A stretch of DNA of 64,000 bases from an uncultured Flavobacteriales bacterium (GTDB lineage: Bacteria; Bacteroidota; Bacteroidia; Flavobacteriales_D; Crocinitomicaceae): the NCBI GenBank assembly GCA_913054135.1, contig CAJXJK010000014.1, positions 1 through 64,000 on the forward strand, given 5' to 3'. The position numbers were made by a program, and so were the translations under genes. The notes beneath the pieces are model-generated. The model searched no databases. It had not been told where the DNA came from and saw only the letters and a program-made list of their open reading frames with translations. Positions 46,630 through 55,242 of this stretch are shown piece by piece (within the stretch, counting starts at the first letter, position 1; each line of letters opens with the position of its first letter).

Positions 46630-47559
46630 TTATGCTACTTGAGCTTCTGTTTTTTCAGCATACGCCTCGGCTGCTTCACGCACCCATCTATTGTCATTGT
46701 GTGCTTTTTTGTGGTGGTCTAAACGTTCTTGATTGCAAGGTCCGTTTCCGTTTACAACATTCCAAAATTCATCCCAATTGAATGGGCTTGTTTCATAATG
46801 ACCTGTTTCTTCATTGAATTTTAATCCTTTGTCAGGGATAGTTAAACCTAGGTATTCAGCTTGAGGAACAGTTCTGTCAATAAATCTTTGCCTTAAATGA
46901 TCGTTAGATTCTCTCTTAATCTTCCAAGCCATTGATTGACCTTTATGTACCGAATCGGCATCATGAGGTCCGAACATCATTAATGCTGGCTCCCAAAATC
47001 TGTTCAAAGCATCTTGTGCCATTTCCTTTTGAGCAGCTGTACCAAATGCCATTTGGCACATGATTTCATATCCCTGTCTCTGGTGAAATGATTCTTCTTT
47101 ACAAATCCTAACCATTGCTCTTGCATAAGGTCCGTATGAAGTTCTTTGTAATGAAACCTGGTTTACGATCGCAGCTCCATCAACTAACCATCCCACAGCA
47201 CCCATGTCAGCCCATGTTACAGTCGGATAATTGAAAATTGAAGAATACTTGGCTGTTTGATTATGTAATTGCTCATTCATTTCTTGACGAGAAATACCAA
47301 GTGTCTCTGCAACAGAGTACAGGTATAATCCGTGTCCAGCCTCGTCTTGAATTTTCGCCAACAATACTTGCTTTGATCTCAATGAGGGAGCTCTAAGAAG
47401 CCAATTCCCTTCAGGTTGCATTCCGATTATTTCAGAATGGGCGTGTTGAGATATTTGACGAATGTTAGTTTGACGGTATTTTTCTGGCATCCAATCTCTT
47501 GGTTCAACTTTCAAATCATCTTCGATTATCTGGTTAAATGCTTGTTCAAATTTGTCCAT
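46630..47559 (-). CDS. paaA: Phenylacetyl-CoA epoxidase catalytic subunit PaaA
   Basis: The diiron catalytic subunit that epoxidises the aromatic ring of phenylacetyl-CoA, the first committed step of aerobic phenylacetate breakdown. The 309-aa protein has both iron-binding segments: [20 protein letters not shown] and [18 protein letters not shown]. It is the first gene of paaABCD. A TATATTTG box (reverse strand, 47584-47591) is 24 nt upstream, which supports an operon promoter. The ligase PaaK, the reductase PaaE and the later beta-oxidation genes are not in view. Confidence 0.96.
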   Translation of the reverse strand: MDKFEQAFNQIIEDDLKVEPRDWMPEKYRQTNIRQISQHAHSEIIGMQPEGNWLLRAPSLRSKQVLLAKIQDEAGHGLYLYSVAETLGISRQEMNEQLHNQTAKYSSIFNYPTVTWADMGAVGWLVDGAAIVNQVSLQRTSYGPYARAMVRICKEESFHQRQGYEIMCQMAFGTAAQKEMAQDALNRFWEPALMMFGPHDADSVHKGQSMAWKIKRESNDHLRQRFIDRTVPQAEYLGLTIPDKGLKFNEETGHYETSPFNWDEFWNVVNGNGPCNQERLDHHKKAHNDNRWVREAAEAYAEKTEAQVA

Positions 47560-47583
47560 AGATTATGCTTTTATAAGCTTAAA

Positions 47584-47591
47584 CAAATATA
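47584..47591 (-). promoter_or_regulatory. -7 box of the paaABCD promoter
   Basis: The reverse strand reads TATATTTG, an exact TAnnTTTG match, 24 nt before the paaA start codon. The -33 element is not clear, which could fit an activator-dependent promoter. No PaaR-type operator was recognised. Confidence 0.5.
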
Positions 47592-47648
47592 ATGCTTTAA
47601 AGTTTAGTTTTTGTGAGACTTGTAATATTAGCTACTGACAAATCTCAA

Positions 47649-48695
47649 TTATTGAACTTCAACCTTTTTAAACTTAATATTTTCTGATCTTCCTTTTTTG
47701 AAGATTTTATTACTCACTTCTTTTCCTTTTCTTAATTCTTTTTGTTCTTCGGTAGGTAATCGATTGACAGTCATGCAGTCCTCAGTACAACAGTTTTCCA
47801 TTTTCTCTTTACATGATTCACATTGTATGAATAAAAGATTGCAGTGAACGTTTGCGCAGTTTGAATGCGTATCACAGGCTTCACCACATTGATGACAATT
47901 TGAAATGATGTCATCACTAATTCTTTCAGCCATTCTGTCGTCAAAAACAAAGTTTTTGCCAATGAATTTATTTTCAATGCCGTCTTGTTTTACCTGACGC
48001 ACATATTCAATGATTCCTCCTTCTAATTGAAATACTTTTTTGGCACCCAAATGTTTAAAATATGCACTTGCTTTTTCACATCTAATACCTCCGGTACAAT
48101 ACATTACTATATTCTTGTCTTCTTTGTTCTCTTCAACATAGTCCTTAACTATCTCAGGTAAAGAATCTCTAAAGGTGTCAACATCTGGAGTGATAGCTCC
48201 TTCAAAATGTCCGATCTCAGTTTCATAGTGATTTCTCATATCAATCAAGATTGTATCCTCTTGAGAAATAATATCATTGAATTCCTGAGCTTTTAAATGT
48301 TTTCCTTTGTTAGATGCATCAAAAGTTTCATCCGTCAATCCATCAGCCAATATTTTGTTTCTCACTTTTACTTTGAGCTTCAAAAATGACTTGTTGTATT
48401 GTTCTACCGCAATGTTTAATCTGATTCCATTTAAGAATGAAATGCTATCAAGGTGTTCCTTAAAAGCTTCAAATTTTGGAGCAGGAACAGATAGCTGAGC
48501 GTTTATTCCTTCATTGGCCACGTAGATTCTACCTAGAACATCTAGCTCATTCCAAGCTACAAACAGGTGGTTTCTAAAAATCTCAGGATTGTTTAATTTG
48601 TGGTACTCATAGAAAGAGATTGTCAGGCGATCTTCGCCAGCTTGATCAATCAAAGCTTCTCTTTCTTTGGCACTTAGTTTATTATACAGTTGCAT
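47649..48695 (-). CDS. trhO: tRNA uridine(34) hydroxylase TrhO (rhodanese family)
   Basis: A 348-aa enzyme of the YceA/TrhO family that uses oxygen to hydroxylate uridine 34 of certain tRNAs, the first step toward 5-oxyacetyl-type modifications. The N-terminal acylphosphatase-like domain is followed by a rhodanese domain whose active Cys lies in VMYCTGGIRCEKASAYFKHL. The C-terminus is very rich in Cys (CHQCGEACDTHSNCANVHCN, CESCKEKMENCCTEDC), as in the family. A TACATTTG box (reverse strand, 48732-48739) suggests its own promoter. Confidence 0.94.
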   Translation of the reverse strand: MQLYNKLSAKEREALIDQAGEDRLTISFYEYHKLNNPEIFRNHLFVAWNELDVLGRIYVANEGINAQLSVPAPKFEAFKEHLDSISFLNGIRLNIAVEQYNKSFLKLKVKVRNKILADGLTDETFDASNKGKHLKAQEFNDIISQEDTILIDMRNHYETEIGHFEGAITPDVDTFRDSLPEIVKDYVEENKEDKNIVMYCTGGIRCEKASAYFKHLGAKKVFQLEGGIIEYVRQVKQDGIENKFIGKNFVFDDRMAERISDDIISNCHQCGEACDTHSNCANVHCNLLFIQCESCKEKMENCCTEDCMTVNRLPTEEQKELRKGKEVSNKIFKKGRSENIKFKKVEVQ

Positions 48696-48731
48696 GCTAT
48701 AAATAATTTAAGTTAAAAGAATAATGCGCCA

Positions 48732-48739
48732 CAAATGTA
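48732..48739 (-). promoter_or_regulatory. -7 box upstream of trhO
   Basis: The reverse strand reads TACATTTG, an exact match to TAnnTTTG, 36 nt before the trhO start codon and directly downstream of the adhesin terminator. Confidence 0.5.
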
Positions 48740-48756
48740 CGACATTTTCAAGCAAG

Positions 48757-48790
48757 AAAAAAGGCGTCCTTGTGTCAAGAACGCCTTTAA
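48757..48790 (-). terminator. Terminator of the adhesin gene pair
   Basis: On the reverse strand an AAAGGCGT/ACGCCTTT stem extended by CTTG/CAAG (one mismatch inside, 3-nt loop) runs into a T-tract. It lies 20 nt after the stop of the 48810-51455 gene. Confidence 0.8.
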
Positions 48791-48809
48791 TAGTATGATT
48801 TTAGTCAGT

Positions 48810-51455
48810 TTAGTTTCCTCTGATCAGATGTATTGTTCCTTGACCAGACTGAGATTCCCCATTTGTAAACACGGCATCATAAGTATAGAAGTAGACTCCG
48901 TCATTGGCGTCATTGCCTCCAAGTGAAGTTCCATTCCATCCATCTGTTATGTCAGAGAATTCAAACATTTTCTTACCCCAACGGTCAACTACTACAGCTG
49001 CGAATTCTGATACCGCTTGTGATTTGAATTCAAAAGTGAATAAATCATTTGCTCCATCTGTTCCCGGAGAAAACACATTTGGTGTGGTCAATAATGGCAA
49101 TTCGTGTATGAATAAATCTTTACAAGAAGTATCTGTACATCCGTTTTTATTTATGACCACAAGACATACTTGGTAAATCTCTTCACCTGTATATGTAGTG
49201 TCAAATGACTCGGTTGGATCATGTGATATCTGCCAACCAAATCCAGGATTCGTGATGTCATGATTAAAGTTCCAGAAGAACGTAGTATCAGCATTTGGAT
49301 TGTTTGGATTTGCAAAATTCAATGAGTTATTAAGGAAAGTCACATTAACAGGAGCGGTTCCTTCATAGGCAGCAGGGCCAGTAAATTGTGCAGAAACTGC
49401 TTCAAAATCAGAGATTGGATTTAGTGAATCAAGTACAACTTCTTCAGTTAAAACACATCCATTATTATCAATTACAGTCATTGAATAAGTTCCTGGATTA
49501 AGTCCACCCCAAGTGGTATTGATAGAAGTGTTTCCAGTTTCAATATGAGTCCACTGATAATCATAATCAGGCGTTCCACCTGCAGCCGAAGCAAATACAA
49601 CTCCATTACCTGATTGGTAATTGAATTGTCTACAATATGCTGGTTCAGATCCTATGTCGTTAAATACTAACTCGTCTGGGTATGTAATATTGAAATCAAA
49701 TACTTCAGAACATCCATTTTCATCATTAATAGTAATCGTATAAGGTCCAGCTCCCATTGATCCAGTTGAATCAGCTCCTAGTCCTGATTGTCCACCAGGA
49801 TTCGGACTCCAGAAGTATGAAATATTGTTTGGGTCACCTGTAGCGTTATATACAAATCCAACTTCGGCAGTACCTGTTGGGTCTCCAAAACAAGCAGGAT
49901 CAGTAACCTCTAAATCTAAAGTCATTTCAGCTGGGTCGTCAATAAACACAGAGTCAATTTGCGCACATCCTGATCCGGCATCTACATTAATATAATACCA
50001 TCCTTCACCCAAGTTGTTCGCAGCATTTGAATTACCAGTATTTAATTGCGTGCCTAGTGAATCTGAAATGATAAATACTTCTGAACCTGAGCCACCAGTA
50101 GTATTTACCACGATTGATCCGTCAGTGAATAGATTACAAGTTGGTTCATTAAAGTTGATTGCCATATTCGGGCTTTGTAAGATTTCAATTGGCAATGAGA
50201 AAGTATGTGAACATCCACCATTTGAAGTAACGGTTAATTCAATTGTGTAATTCCCACCTGCTGTATATTGGTAAGTTGGGTCAGAATCAGTAGATGATCC
50301 TCCGTCTCCAAAGTCCCATGAATAGCCATCAATTGTTCCTGGCATTGCTATTGAAGAAAAGTCAGTGAAATTAACTGGGAAAGTCATACATCCACCAGCA
50401 TCTCCATTTTGAGAAGTAGCTCCGTTAATTTCCCATTCAAAATCAGCATTTGGTAATGGAGAAACAATTACCACAAAGTCAGCTGTGTCAGCTAAACATG
50501 GTGCAACTGCAGGTACAATGTATTCAAATGTATATGCTCCTGTTCCTAATCCATTTCCGTCAAATACTCCAGTACCAGGAGTGAATTGTCCTGAAGAAGA
50601 TGTTTCTTCCCAGAATCCTCCCGGATCAGCTCCTACTAATAAGTTATCTAAGTCAACTGTGCTTCCTGGTGTATTACAAATAGTTGATCCACCATCTACT
50701 CCTGCAGATCCAGATCCACCAACTGTAACATCAAAGTAAGCAGTGTCATACGCACCACAACCATCAGTTTGAATATATTGGAAACTATAAGTTGCTGCTG
50801 TTAATCCATTGGCATCAAATACCCCTGTTCCAGGAGTGAATTGACCAGAAGAAGTAATTTCTTCCCACGTACCTCCAGGGTCACCAGTAACTAAAGAGTT
50901 AAGATCTATTGTTCCACCACAAAGAGATGTAGTTAAATCATCTGCTCCAACTGCCGGCATTGTTCCAGAACATCCTCCACAGTTTATAACCCATCCTGAA
51001 GAACATCCAGTATTCGTAAGTGTAACAGTTGTAAAGGGAATAGTTGAACAAACTGTAATTGATACATCTCCATAAGGAGCTGTTCCACAATTGTAAGGTC
51101 CGATTGTAGTTCCTGCAACACCAACATTGATTCCTGTAATGTTTAATACACCACCACCATCAGTTGTGATAACGGCAAAATCATTTGTGTTTACTGCCGT
51201 GTATGCTAAAGTCATACAAGTTACAGCACCACTAGTAGATGTTGAAACCAAGGTTCCAGTACATGAAGTTCCTGACCATGCGGCAGATCCATTTACTAAT
51301 CCTGGTACATTTGCAGTACAAGTGGCATCCGGACTGGGGTTGAAAGAAGAACCTGAAGGTCCGGTTGTTGTATAATCGTCACAGTTGTTAGGTGTTTGCG
51401 CCATTGTAAATGCGCTTACAGTGATTGCCAACAATAGGCTCAATAATTTTTTCAT
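48810..51455 (-). CDS. Large secreted PKD/SprB-module protein with type B T9SS sorting domain
   Basis: An 881-aa secreted protein with a signal peptide (MKKLLSLLLAITVSAFTMAQ). It has a Cys/Gly-rich N-terminal part, two similar modules near residues 190-330 (GGTWEEITSSGQFTPGTGVF and GGFWEETSSSGQFTPGTGVF), a PKD domain (SYDFGDGGSS-type, SWDFGDGGSSTDSDPTYQYT), then three SprB-like modules with the DENGC signature. The last ~95 residues form the gliding-motility-associated C-terminal domain (VFSPGTDGANDLFTFEFKSQ ... VDRWGKKMFEFSDITDGWNG), the type B T9SS signal. It is probably a cell-surface adhesin. It is 22 nt downstream of a second giant gene, so the two form an operon. Confidence 0.85.
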   Translation of the reverse strand: MKKLLSLLLAITVSAFTMAQTPNNCDDYTTTGPSGSSFNPSPDATCTANVPGLVNGSAAWSGTSCTGTLVSTSTSGAVTCMTLAYTAVNTNDFAVITTDGGGVLNITGINVGVAGTTIGPYNCGTAPYGDVSITVCSTIPFTTVTLTNTGCSSGWVINCGGCSGTMPAVGADDLTTSLCGGTIDLNSLVTGDPGGTWEEITSSGQFTPGTGVFDANGLTAATYSFQYIQTDGCGAYDTAYFDVTVGGSGSAGVDGGSTICNTPGSTVDLDNLLVGADPGGFWEETSSSGQFTPGTGVFDGNGLGTGAYTFEYIVPAVAPCLADTADFVVIVSPLPNADFEWEINGATSQNGDAGGCMTFPVNFTDFSSIAMPGTIDGYSWDFGDGGSSTDSDPTYQYTAGGNYTIELTVTSNGGCSHTFSLPIEILQSPNMAINFNEPTCNLFTDGSIVVNTTGGSGSEVFIISDSLGTQLNTGNSNAANNLGEGWYYINVDAGSGCAQIDSVFIDDPAEMTLDLEVTDPACFGDPTGTAEVGFVYNATGDPNNISYFWSPNPGGQSGLGADSTGSMGAGPYTITINDENGCSEVFDFNITYPDELVFNDIGSEPAYCRQFNYQSGNGVVFASAAGGTPDYDYQWTHIETGNTSINTTWGGLNPGTYSMTVIDNNGCVLTEEVVLDSLNPISDFEAVSAQFTGPAAYEGTAPVNVTFLNNSLNFANPNNPNADTTFFWNFNHDITNPGFGWQISHDPTESFDTTYTGEEIYQVCLVVINKNGCTDTSCKDLFIHELPLLTTPNVFSPGTDGANDLFTFEFKSQAVSEFAAVVVDRWGKKMFEFSDITDGWNGTSLGGNDANDGVYFYTYDAVFTNGESQSGQGTIHLIRGN

Positions 51456-51477
51456 ACTTCTTTCTGTTTCTAATACT

Positions 51478-54400
51478 CTACTTTAATACAGTCACATGAC
51501 CATCATAAAGGTGTCTCTTATCAGACATTGTTTCTTTAAAGTCAACTTTCCAAATATAAGTTCCGTCTTCAACAAGTCCTCCATTTCCATAATGTCCATT
51601 CCAACCTGTATTGGCATTATAAGACTCCCAAACGATTTCACCATATCTGTTAAATAAAACCATGTGGTAATCTTGAGGATCATGTCCTGAAAAGAATACC
51701 GGCTTCCAAGTTTCGTTATAGTCATCTCCGTCAGGAGTGAAGATATTTGGAACGTAAAAGATAATAACATCTTGAACATCTACTACAACAGTGCTAGTAT
51801 CTGAACACATTCTTCCATAATTGTATGCAATTAATTCTACTACGTAAGAACCAGGAGCATTATCAGGATATGTGTGAGATGGACTTGTTTGATTAGAAAT
51901 GAGACTGTTATCGCCAAAATCCCAATCATATTCATCAGCATTGATAGAGCTATTCTGGAACTGAGTTTCAGATTCTGTAATTGTCAAAACATTTGGAGAA
52001 AATACAAATCTTGATTCTGGTAATGGGAAAATCTCAATATAATCTGTAGCAAATGAAGTATCCTTACATCCCACACTGTTAGTAACAATAAGGTTTACAT
52101 CATATAATTCAGGATTCATACTGCTATTTACATAATTCACAATTGGGTTAGAACCACCAGTTGAAGCTCCACCAAAGAAATCCCAATCCCATTGTGTAAT
52201 AGCCGTTGATGCGCTAAAAGAAAGATCAGAGAACTGAATATCAGCTGGACTACAAGCTTGATTAAGGTCTGATACGAATCCGGCAGTTGGTTTTTCATAT
52301 ACCGTTACTGGTTTCGTAATTGAATTAACACATCCAAAATTTGAAGTCACAGTTAATGTTGTCATAAAGTTGCCATCTGTTCCATAAATATTTTGAGTTC
52401 CTTGACCAGTTCCAACTTGTCCATCTCCGAAATCCCAATCCCAACTGTCAATAGTACCGCTAGAAATAGCAGACATATCAGCAAAGCTTGATGGTGGTGT
52501 GTTAACACATACCGTTGAAGAATTGAAATCGGCAACCGGCTCAGGGTAAATTGTAACAGGATGTGTGATATCATCAGTACATCCATTGTTTGATGTAGTT
52601 GTTAAGGTAATGTCAAAAGTTCCTGAGGCACCATAGGTATGATTAGCTGTTGCTCCAGCACCAGTATTTCCATCTCCTAATGTCCAATCGTAGTTGGAAA
52701 TAACATCAGGGGCTGTAATATTTGAAGTTTCTTGTACCGTAATTTGTTGGTTATGACAAACATCAGCTACCGTAAAGTCTGCAGTAGGAAGTCCAAAACG
52801 AGTAGTGTTTCCTTGAATTGACGCCGAACATCCTTCATCAGTAGTTATGGTAAGATCAATTGTATAAGCTCCGGCAGCAGCATAAAGATTTGAAGGGTTT
52901 TGAGCAGTAGACGTGTTTCCGTCACCAAAATCCCAAGCCCACTGATCAATTACTCCAGAAGCCGCAACTGAATTGTCGGTAAAATCAGCTGTAATGTCTT
53001 CGCAATCATCAAGAACTGTGAAAGCCACCACTGGTGGCGCAGATATAACAATTGGAATGATAACAGTATTCGGACAACCATTATCAGAAGTGGTTGTTAA
53101 GGTAATGTCATAATTTCCAGAAGCTGCATAAGTCTTATTTGGAGGATTCTCCAAAACTGATGTCGTTCCGTCACCAAAATCCCAAGCCCATGTTGTGATT
53201 GTACTAGGTGCCGCAACACTTGAGTTGTTCACAAATGAAATATCATCTCCAATACAACCTCCGGTTAATCCAGCATTTGAAGAAACTCCTCCAATTAAGA
53301 ATTCGAAGTCAGAAGTGGTGTTAGGGAATACAGTTACATCTTGTGTTGAAGTATTTTGGCAACCGTTTCCATCAGTAGAAGTTAATGAAACTGTATATGT
53401 CCCAGGACTCGCAAAAGGATTAGAAGGGTCTTGTAGGTTAGAAGTATTTCCGTCTCCAAAATCCCAATCCCAAGCTGTGATTACCTCTGGAGCAGCAATT
53501 GTTGAGGCGTCAGTGAATGGCATAGGATTTCCTTCACATTGATTTGTAAAGTTGAAATCTGAAACAGGAGCTGCAGGAATAGTGATTGTGTGATCAGCAC
53601 TTTGGCAATCTCCATTAAGCGTGTAAACAGCCGTGTAGTCACCAGGTCCATAAGTCATTCCGTTAAGGTTTTGATTTGTTTCTCCCGGAATAGCTATTCC
53701 AGCATCATACCATTGCCAAGCTCCACCAATAGTATCAATGTCAGCTTCTAAGTCTAAATCATTTGAACACCATCCGCCAGTTTCAACAATCGCTCCGCCT
53801 TGAAATGCAGCTTCAGTAGCTAATGTTAATTCATCTAAAAAGTAATAGTTTGATCCTGCTTGTTGACCTCCACAAGGTCCACCAATAGAAACAGCAGCAA
53901 TATCAACAGGAGGTGTGAAGTTTACAGATACTTGTTGCCATGATTGGTTGGCAGCAAAAGTAACTGTAGTTGTACCTAACAACATCCATCCACCAGATCC
54001 TGGTGCACATGTACTCGTGTTCCATGGTAAATCTCCACAATTTGGAGTTCCATAAATTGATAAAGTTAAAGTCGTAGAGCCCGTTGACCAAGCTAAGTTT
54101 AAATCCATTTGATAATCCACTCCTGCAGTCATTGGAGAGTTTAGGCAAGCACCAATATTTTCTTCCCAGTTCGAATTACTATAGAATCCACCATATCCAG
54201 CTCCTCCACCAGGAAGAGGTAAGTTTGGTGAATTGAAAATTCCTGTATATCCACAAGTGTTAAAATAATCTGAGGTTGCGTTTGATGCCTGTTGCCAAGA
54301 AACGGCACATGGCAAATCACTTACTCCATTAGGACAACATGTGTAATCTTCAAAAGAAGGATTAGGTATCAAAGAAGTTACTGAAGACGAGCCACTTCCA

Positions 54401-54546
54401 ATTCCAGAACATGCACAATCTGCATCATTCATATCAATATCTCCATCTGCATCATCATCAATACCATTGTTGCAAATTTCTTGCGCATACAGAGTTGATG
54501 CTGAGACTAAAATGCCAAATATAAGTAGTAGCTTTTTCATGAACAT
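51478..54546 (-). CDS. Giant PKD-repeat secreted protein with type B T9SS sorting domain
   Basis: A 1022-aa protein; the ATG at 54540 (MKKLLLIFGILVSASTLYAQ) gives the clearest signal peptide, with one more in-frame ATG two codons earlier. A calcium-binding-like Asp-rich stretch (ICNNGIDDDADGDIDMNDAD) follows, then a jelly-roll-like region, then about seven PKD domains with the signature W.WDFGDGN.S near residues 340-920. The C-terminus is a type B sorting domain (VPNIFTPDGDDYNETWKPVF ... FNRYGEIVWESYNANTGWNG). It is presumably exported by the T9SS and surface-bound for adhesion or gliding. No ligand is predicted. Confidence 0.85.
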   Translation of the reverse strand: MFMKKLLLIFGILVSASTLYAQEICNNGIDDDADGDIDMNDADCACSGIGSGSSSVTSLIPNPSFEDYTCCPNGVSDLPCAVSWQQASNATSDYFNTCGYTGIFNSPNLPLPGGGAGYGGFYSNSNWEENIGACLNSPMTAGVDYQMDLNLAWSTGSTTLTLSIYGTPNCGDLPWNTSTCAPGSGGWMLLGTTTVTFAANQSWQQVSVNFTPPVDIAAVSIGGPCGGQQAGSNYYFLDELTLATEAAFQGGAIVETGGWCSNDLDLEADIDTIGGAWQWYDAGIAIPGETNQNLNGMTYGPGDYTAVYTLNGDCQSADHTITIPAAPVSDFNFTNQCEGNPMPFTDASTIAAPEVITAWDWDFGDGNTSNLQDPSNPFASPGTYTVSLTSTDGNGCQNTSTQDVTVFPNTTSDFEFLIGGVSSNAGLTGGCIGDDISFVNNSSVAAPSTITTWAWDFGDGTTSVLENPPNKTYAASGNYDITLTTTSDNGCPNTVIIPIVISAPPVVAFTVLDDCEDITADFTDNSVAASGVIDQWAWDFGDGNTSTAQNPSNLYAAAGAYTIDLTITTDEGCSASIQGNTTRFGLPTADFTVADVCHNQQITVQETSNITAPDVISNYDWTLGDGNTGAGATANHTYGASGTFDITLTTTSNNGCTDDITHPVTIYPEPVADFNSSTVCVNTPPSSFADMSAISSGTIDSWDWDFGDGQVGTGQGTQNIYGTDGNFMTTLTVTSNFGCVNSITKPVTVYEKPTAGFVSDLNQACSPADIQFSDLSFSASTAITQWDWDFFGGASTGGSNPIVNYVNSSMNPELYDVNLIVTNSVGCKDTSFATDYIEIFPLPESRFVFSPNVLTITESETQFQNSSINADEYDWDFGDNSLISNQTSPSHTYPDNAPGSYVVELIAYNYGRMCSDTSTVVVDVQDVIIFYVPNIFTPDGDDYNETWKPVFFSGHDPQDYHMVLFNRYGEIVWESYNANTGWNGHYGNGGLVEDGTYIWKVDFKETMSDKRHLYDGHVTVLK

Positions 54547-54745
54547 AATTATTGGTTAACAACAAGACGTAGTTAAATCTATAGTCGTTGCTTCAAAATA
54601 CTGAGATTAGGGCGATATTCATAAAAGTCTATCGGAAAGATGGAATAATGGGTCTTTTTCGGGTGAATCTTAACATTATTTGAAGCCATTGTTAAACCTT
54701 TTTCGTTTATCTCGGTCATAGATGCAGAAATTAAAAAACAATACA

Positions 54746-55147
54746 ATGAAAAAGTTAGGAATTATAACATTAGTGATCGGATTAGCATCAATGACATCTT
54801 TCGCACAAGAAGACGGAAGAATAGAAAAAACTGAAAAAAAGGAAAGAGAAAAATTGACGCCTGTTGAAAGGGCAGAAAAGCGAACAAAGCATATGACAAA
54901 AACTTTGTCTTTGACAGAGGTTCAAGTTGCTAAAGTGAGCGAGATTAATCTTGCCCATGCGAAAGAAATGGAAAAGCTTCATGTAGAGATGAAAGCTCTA
55001 AAAGAGAAGTTAAAAAGCGAAAAAGAATCAACACGTTCTAAAGTAGATGCTGTTTTGACGGCAGATCAAAAGTTGATCGTTGAACAAAAGAAAGAAGAAC
55101 GTAAAGAGAAAAAAGCGGAGAGAAGGAAAGATTGCTGCAAAGAATAA
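54746..55147 (+). CDS. Spy/LTXXQ-like periplasmic small protein
   Basis: A 133-aa protein from the ATG at 54746 (MKKLGIITLVIGLASMTSFA), with a signal peptide and a highly charged helical remainder. The segment TKTLSLTEVQVAKVSEINLA and later AVLTADQKLIVEQKKEE recall the LTxxQ motifs of the Spy/CpxP group, periplasmic chaperones or stress sensors. It ends with a Cys pair (KDCCKE). The match is to pattern, not to a firm family. A strong terminator follows, so it is a single-gene unit. Confidence 0.7.
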   Translation: MKKLGIITLVIGLASMTSFAQEDGRIEKTEKKEREKLTPVERAEKRTKHMTKTLSLTEVQVAKVSEINLAHAKEMEKLHVEMKALKEKLKSEKESTRSKVDAVLTADQKLIVEQKKEERKEKKAERRKDCCKE

Positions 55148-55170
55148 GCATGTGTGGCAATTAAAATCAG

Positions 55171-55203
55171 AAGCTCCTATCTTGTCGGATAGGGGCTTTT
55201 TTT
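55171..55203 (+). terminator. Terminator after the Spy-like gene
   Basis: An 11-bp stem (AAGCTCCTATC with GATAGGGGCTT, one G-U pair) and a 6-nt loop are followed by a run of T. Confidence 0.85.
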
Positions 55204-55227
55204 ATGTTCAAACTTTGATTATTAAAC

Positions 55228-55235
55228 TACTTTTG
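55228..55235 (+). promoter_or_regulatory. -7 box of the MFS transporter promoter
   Basis: TACTTTTG matches TAnnTTTG exactly and ends 7 nt before the ATG at 55243, so the transcript may be leaderless. A TTC about 18 nt upstream is the best -33 candidate. Confidence 0.5.
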
Positions 55236-55242
55236 CAAACTC

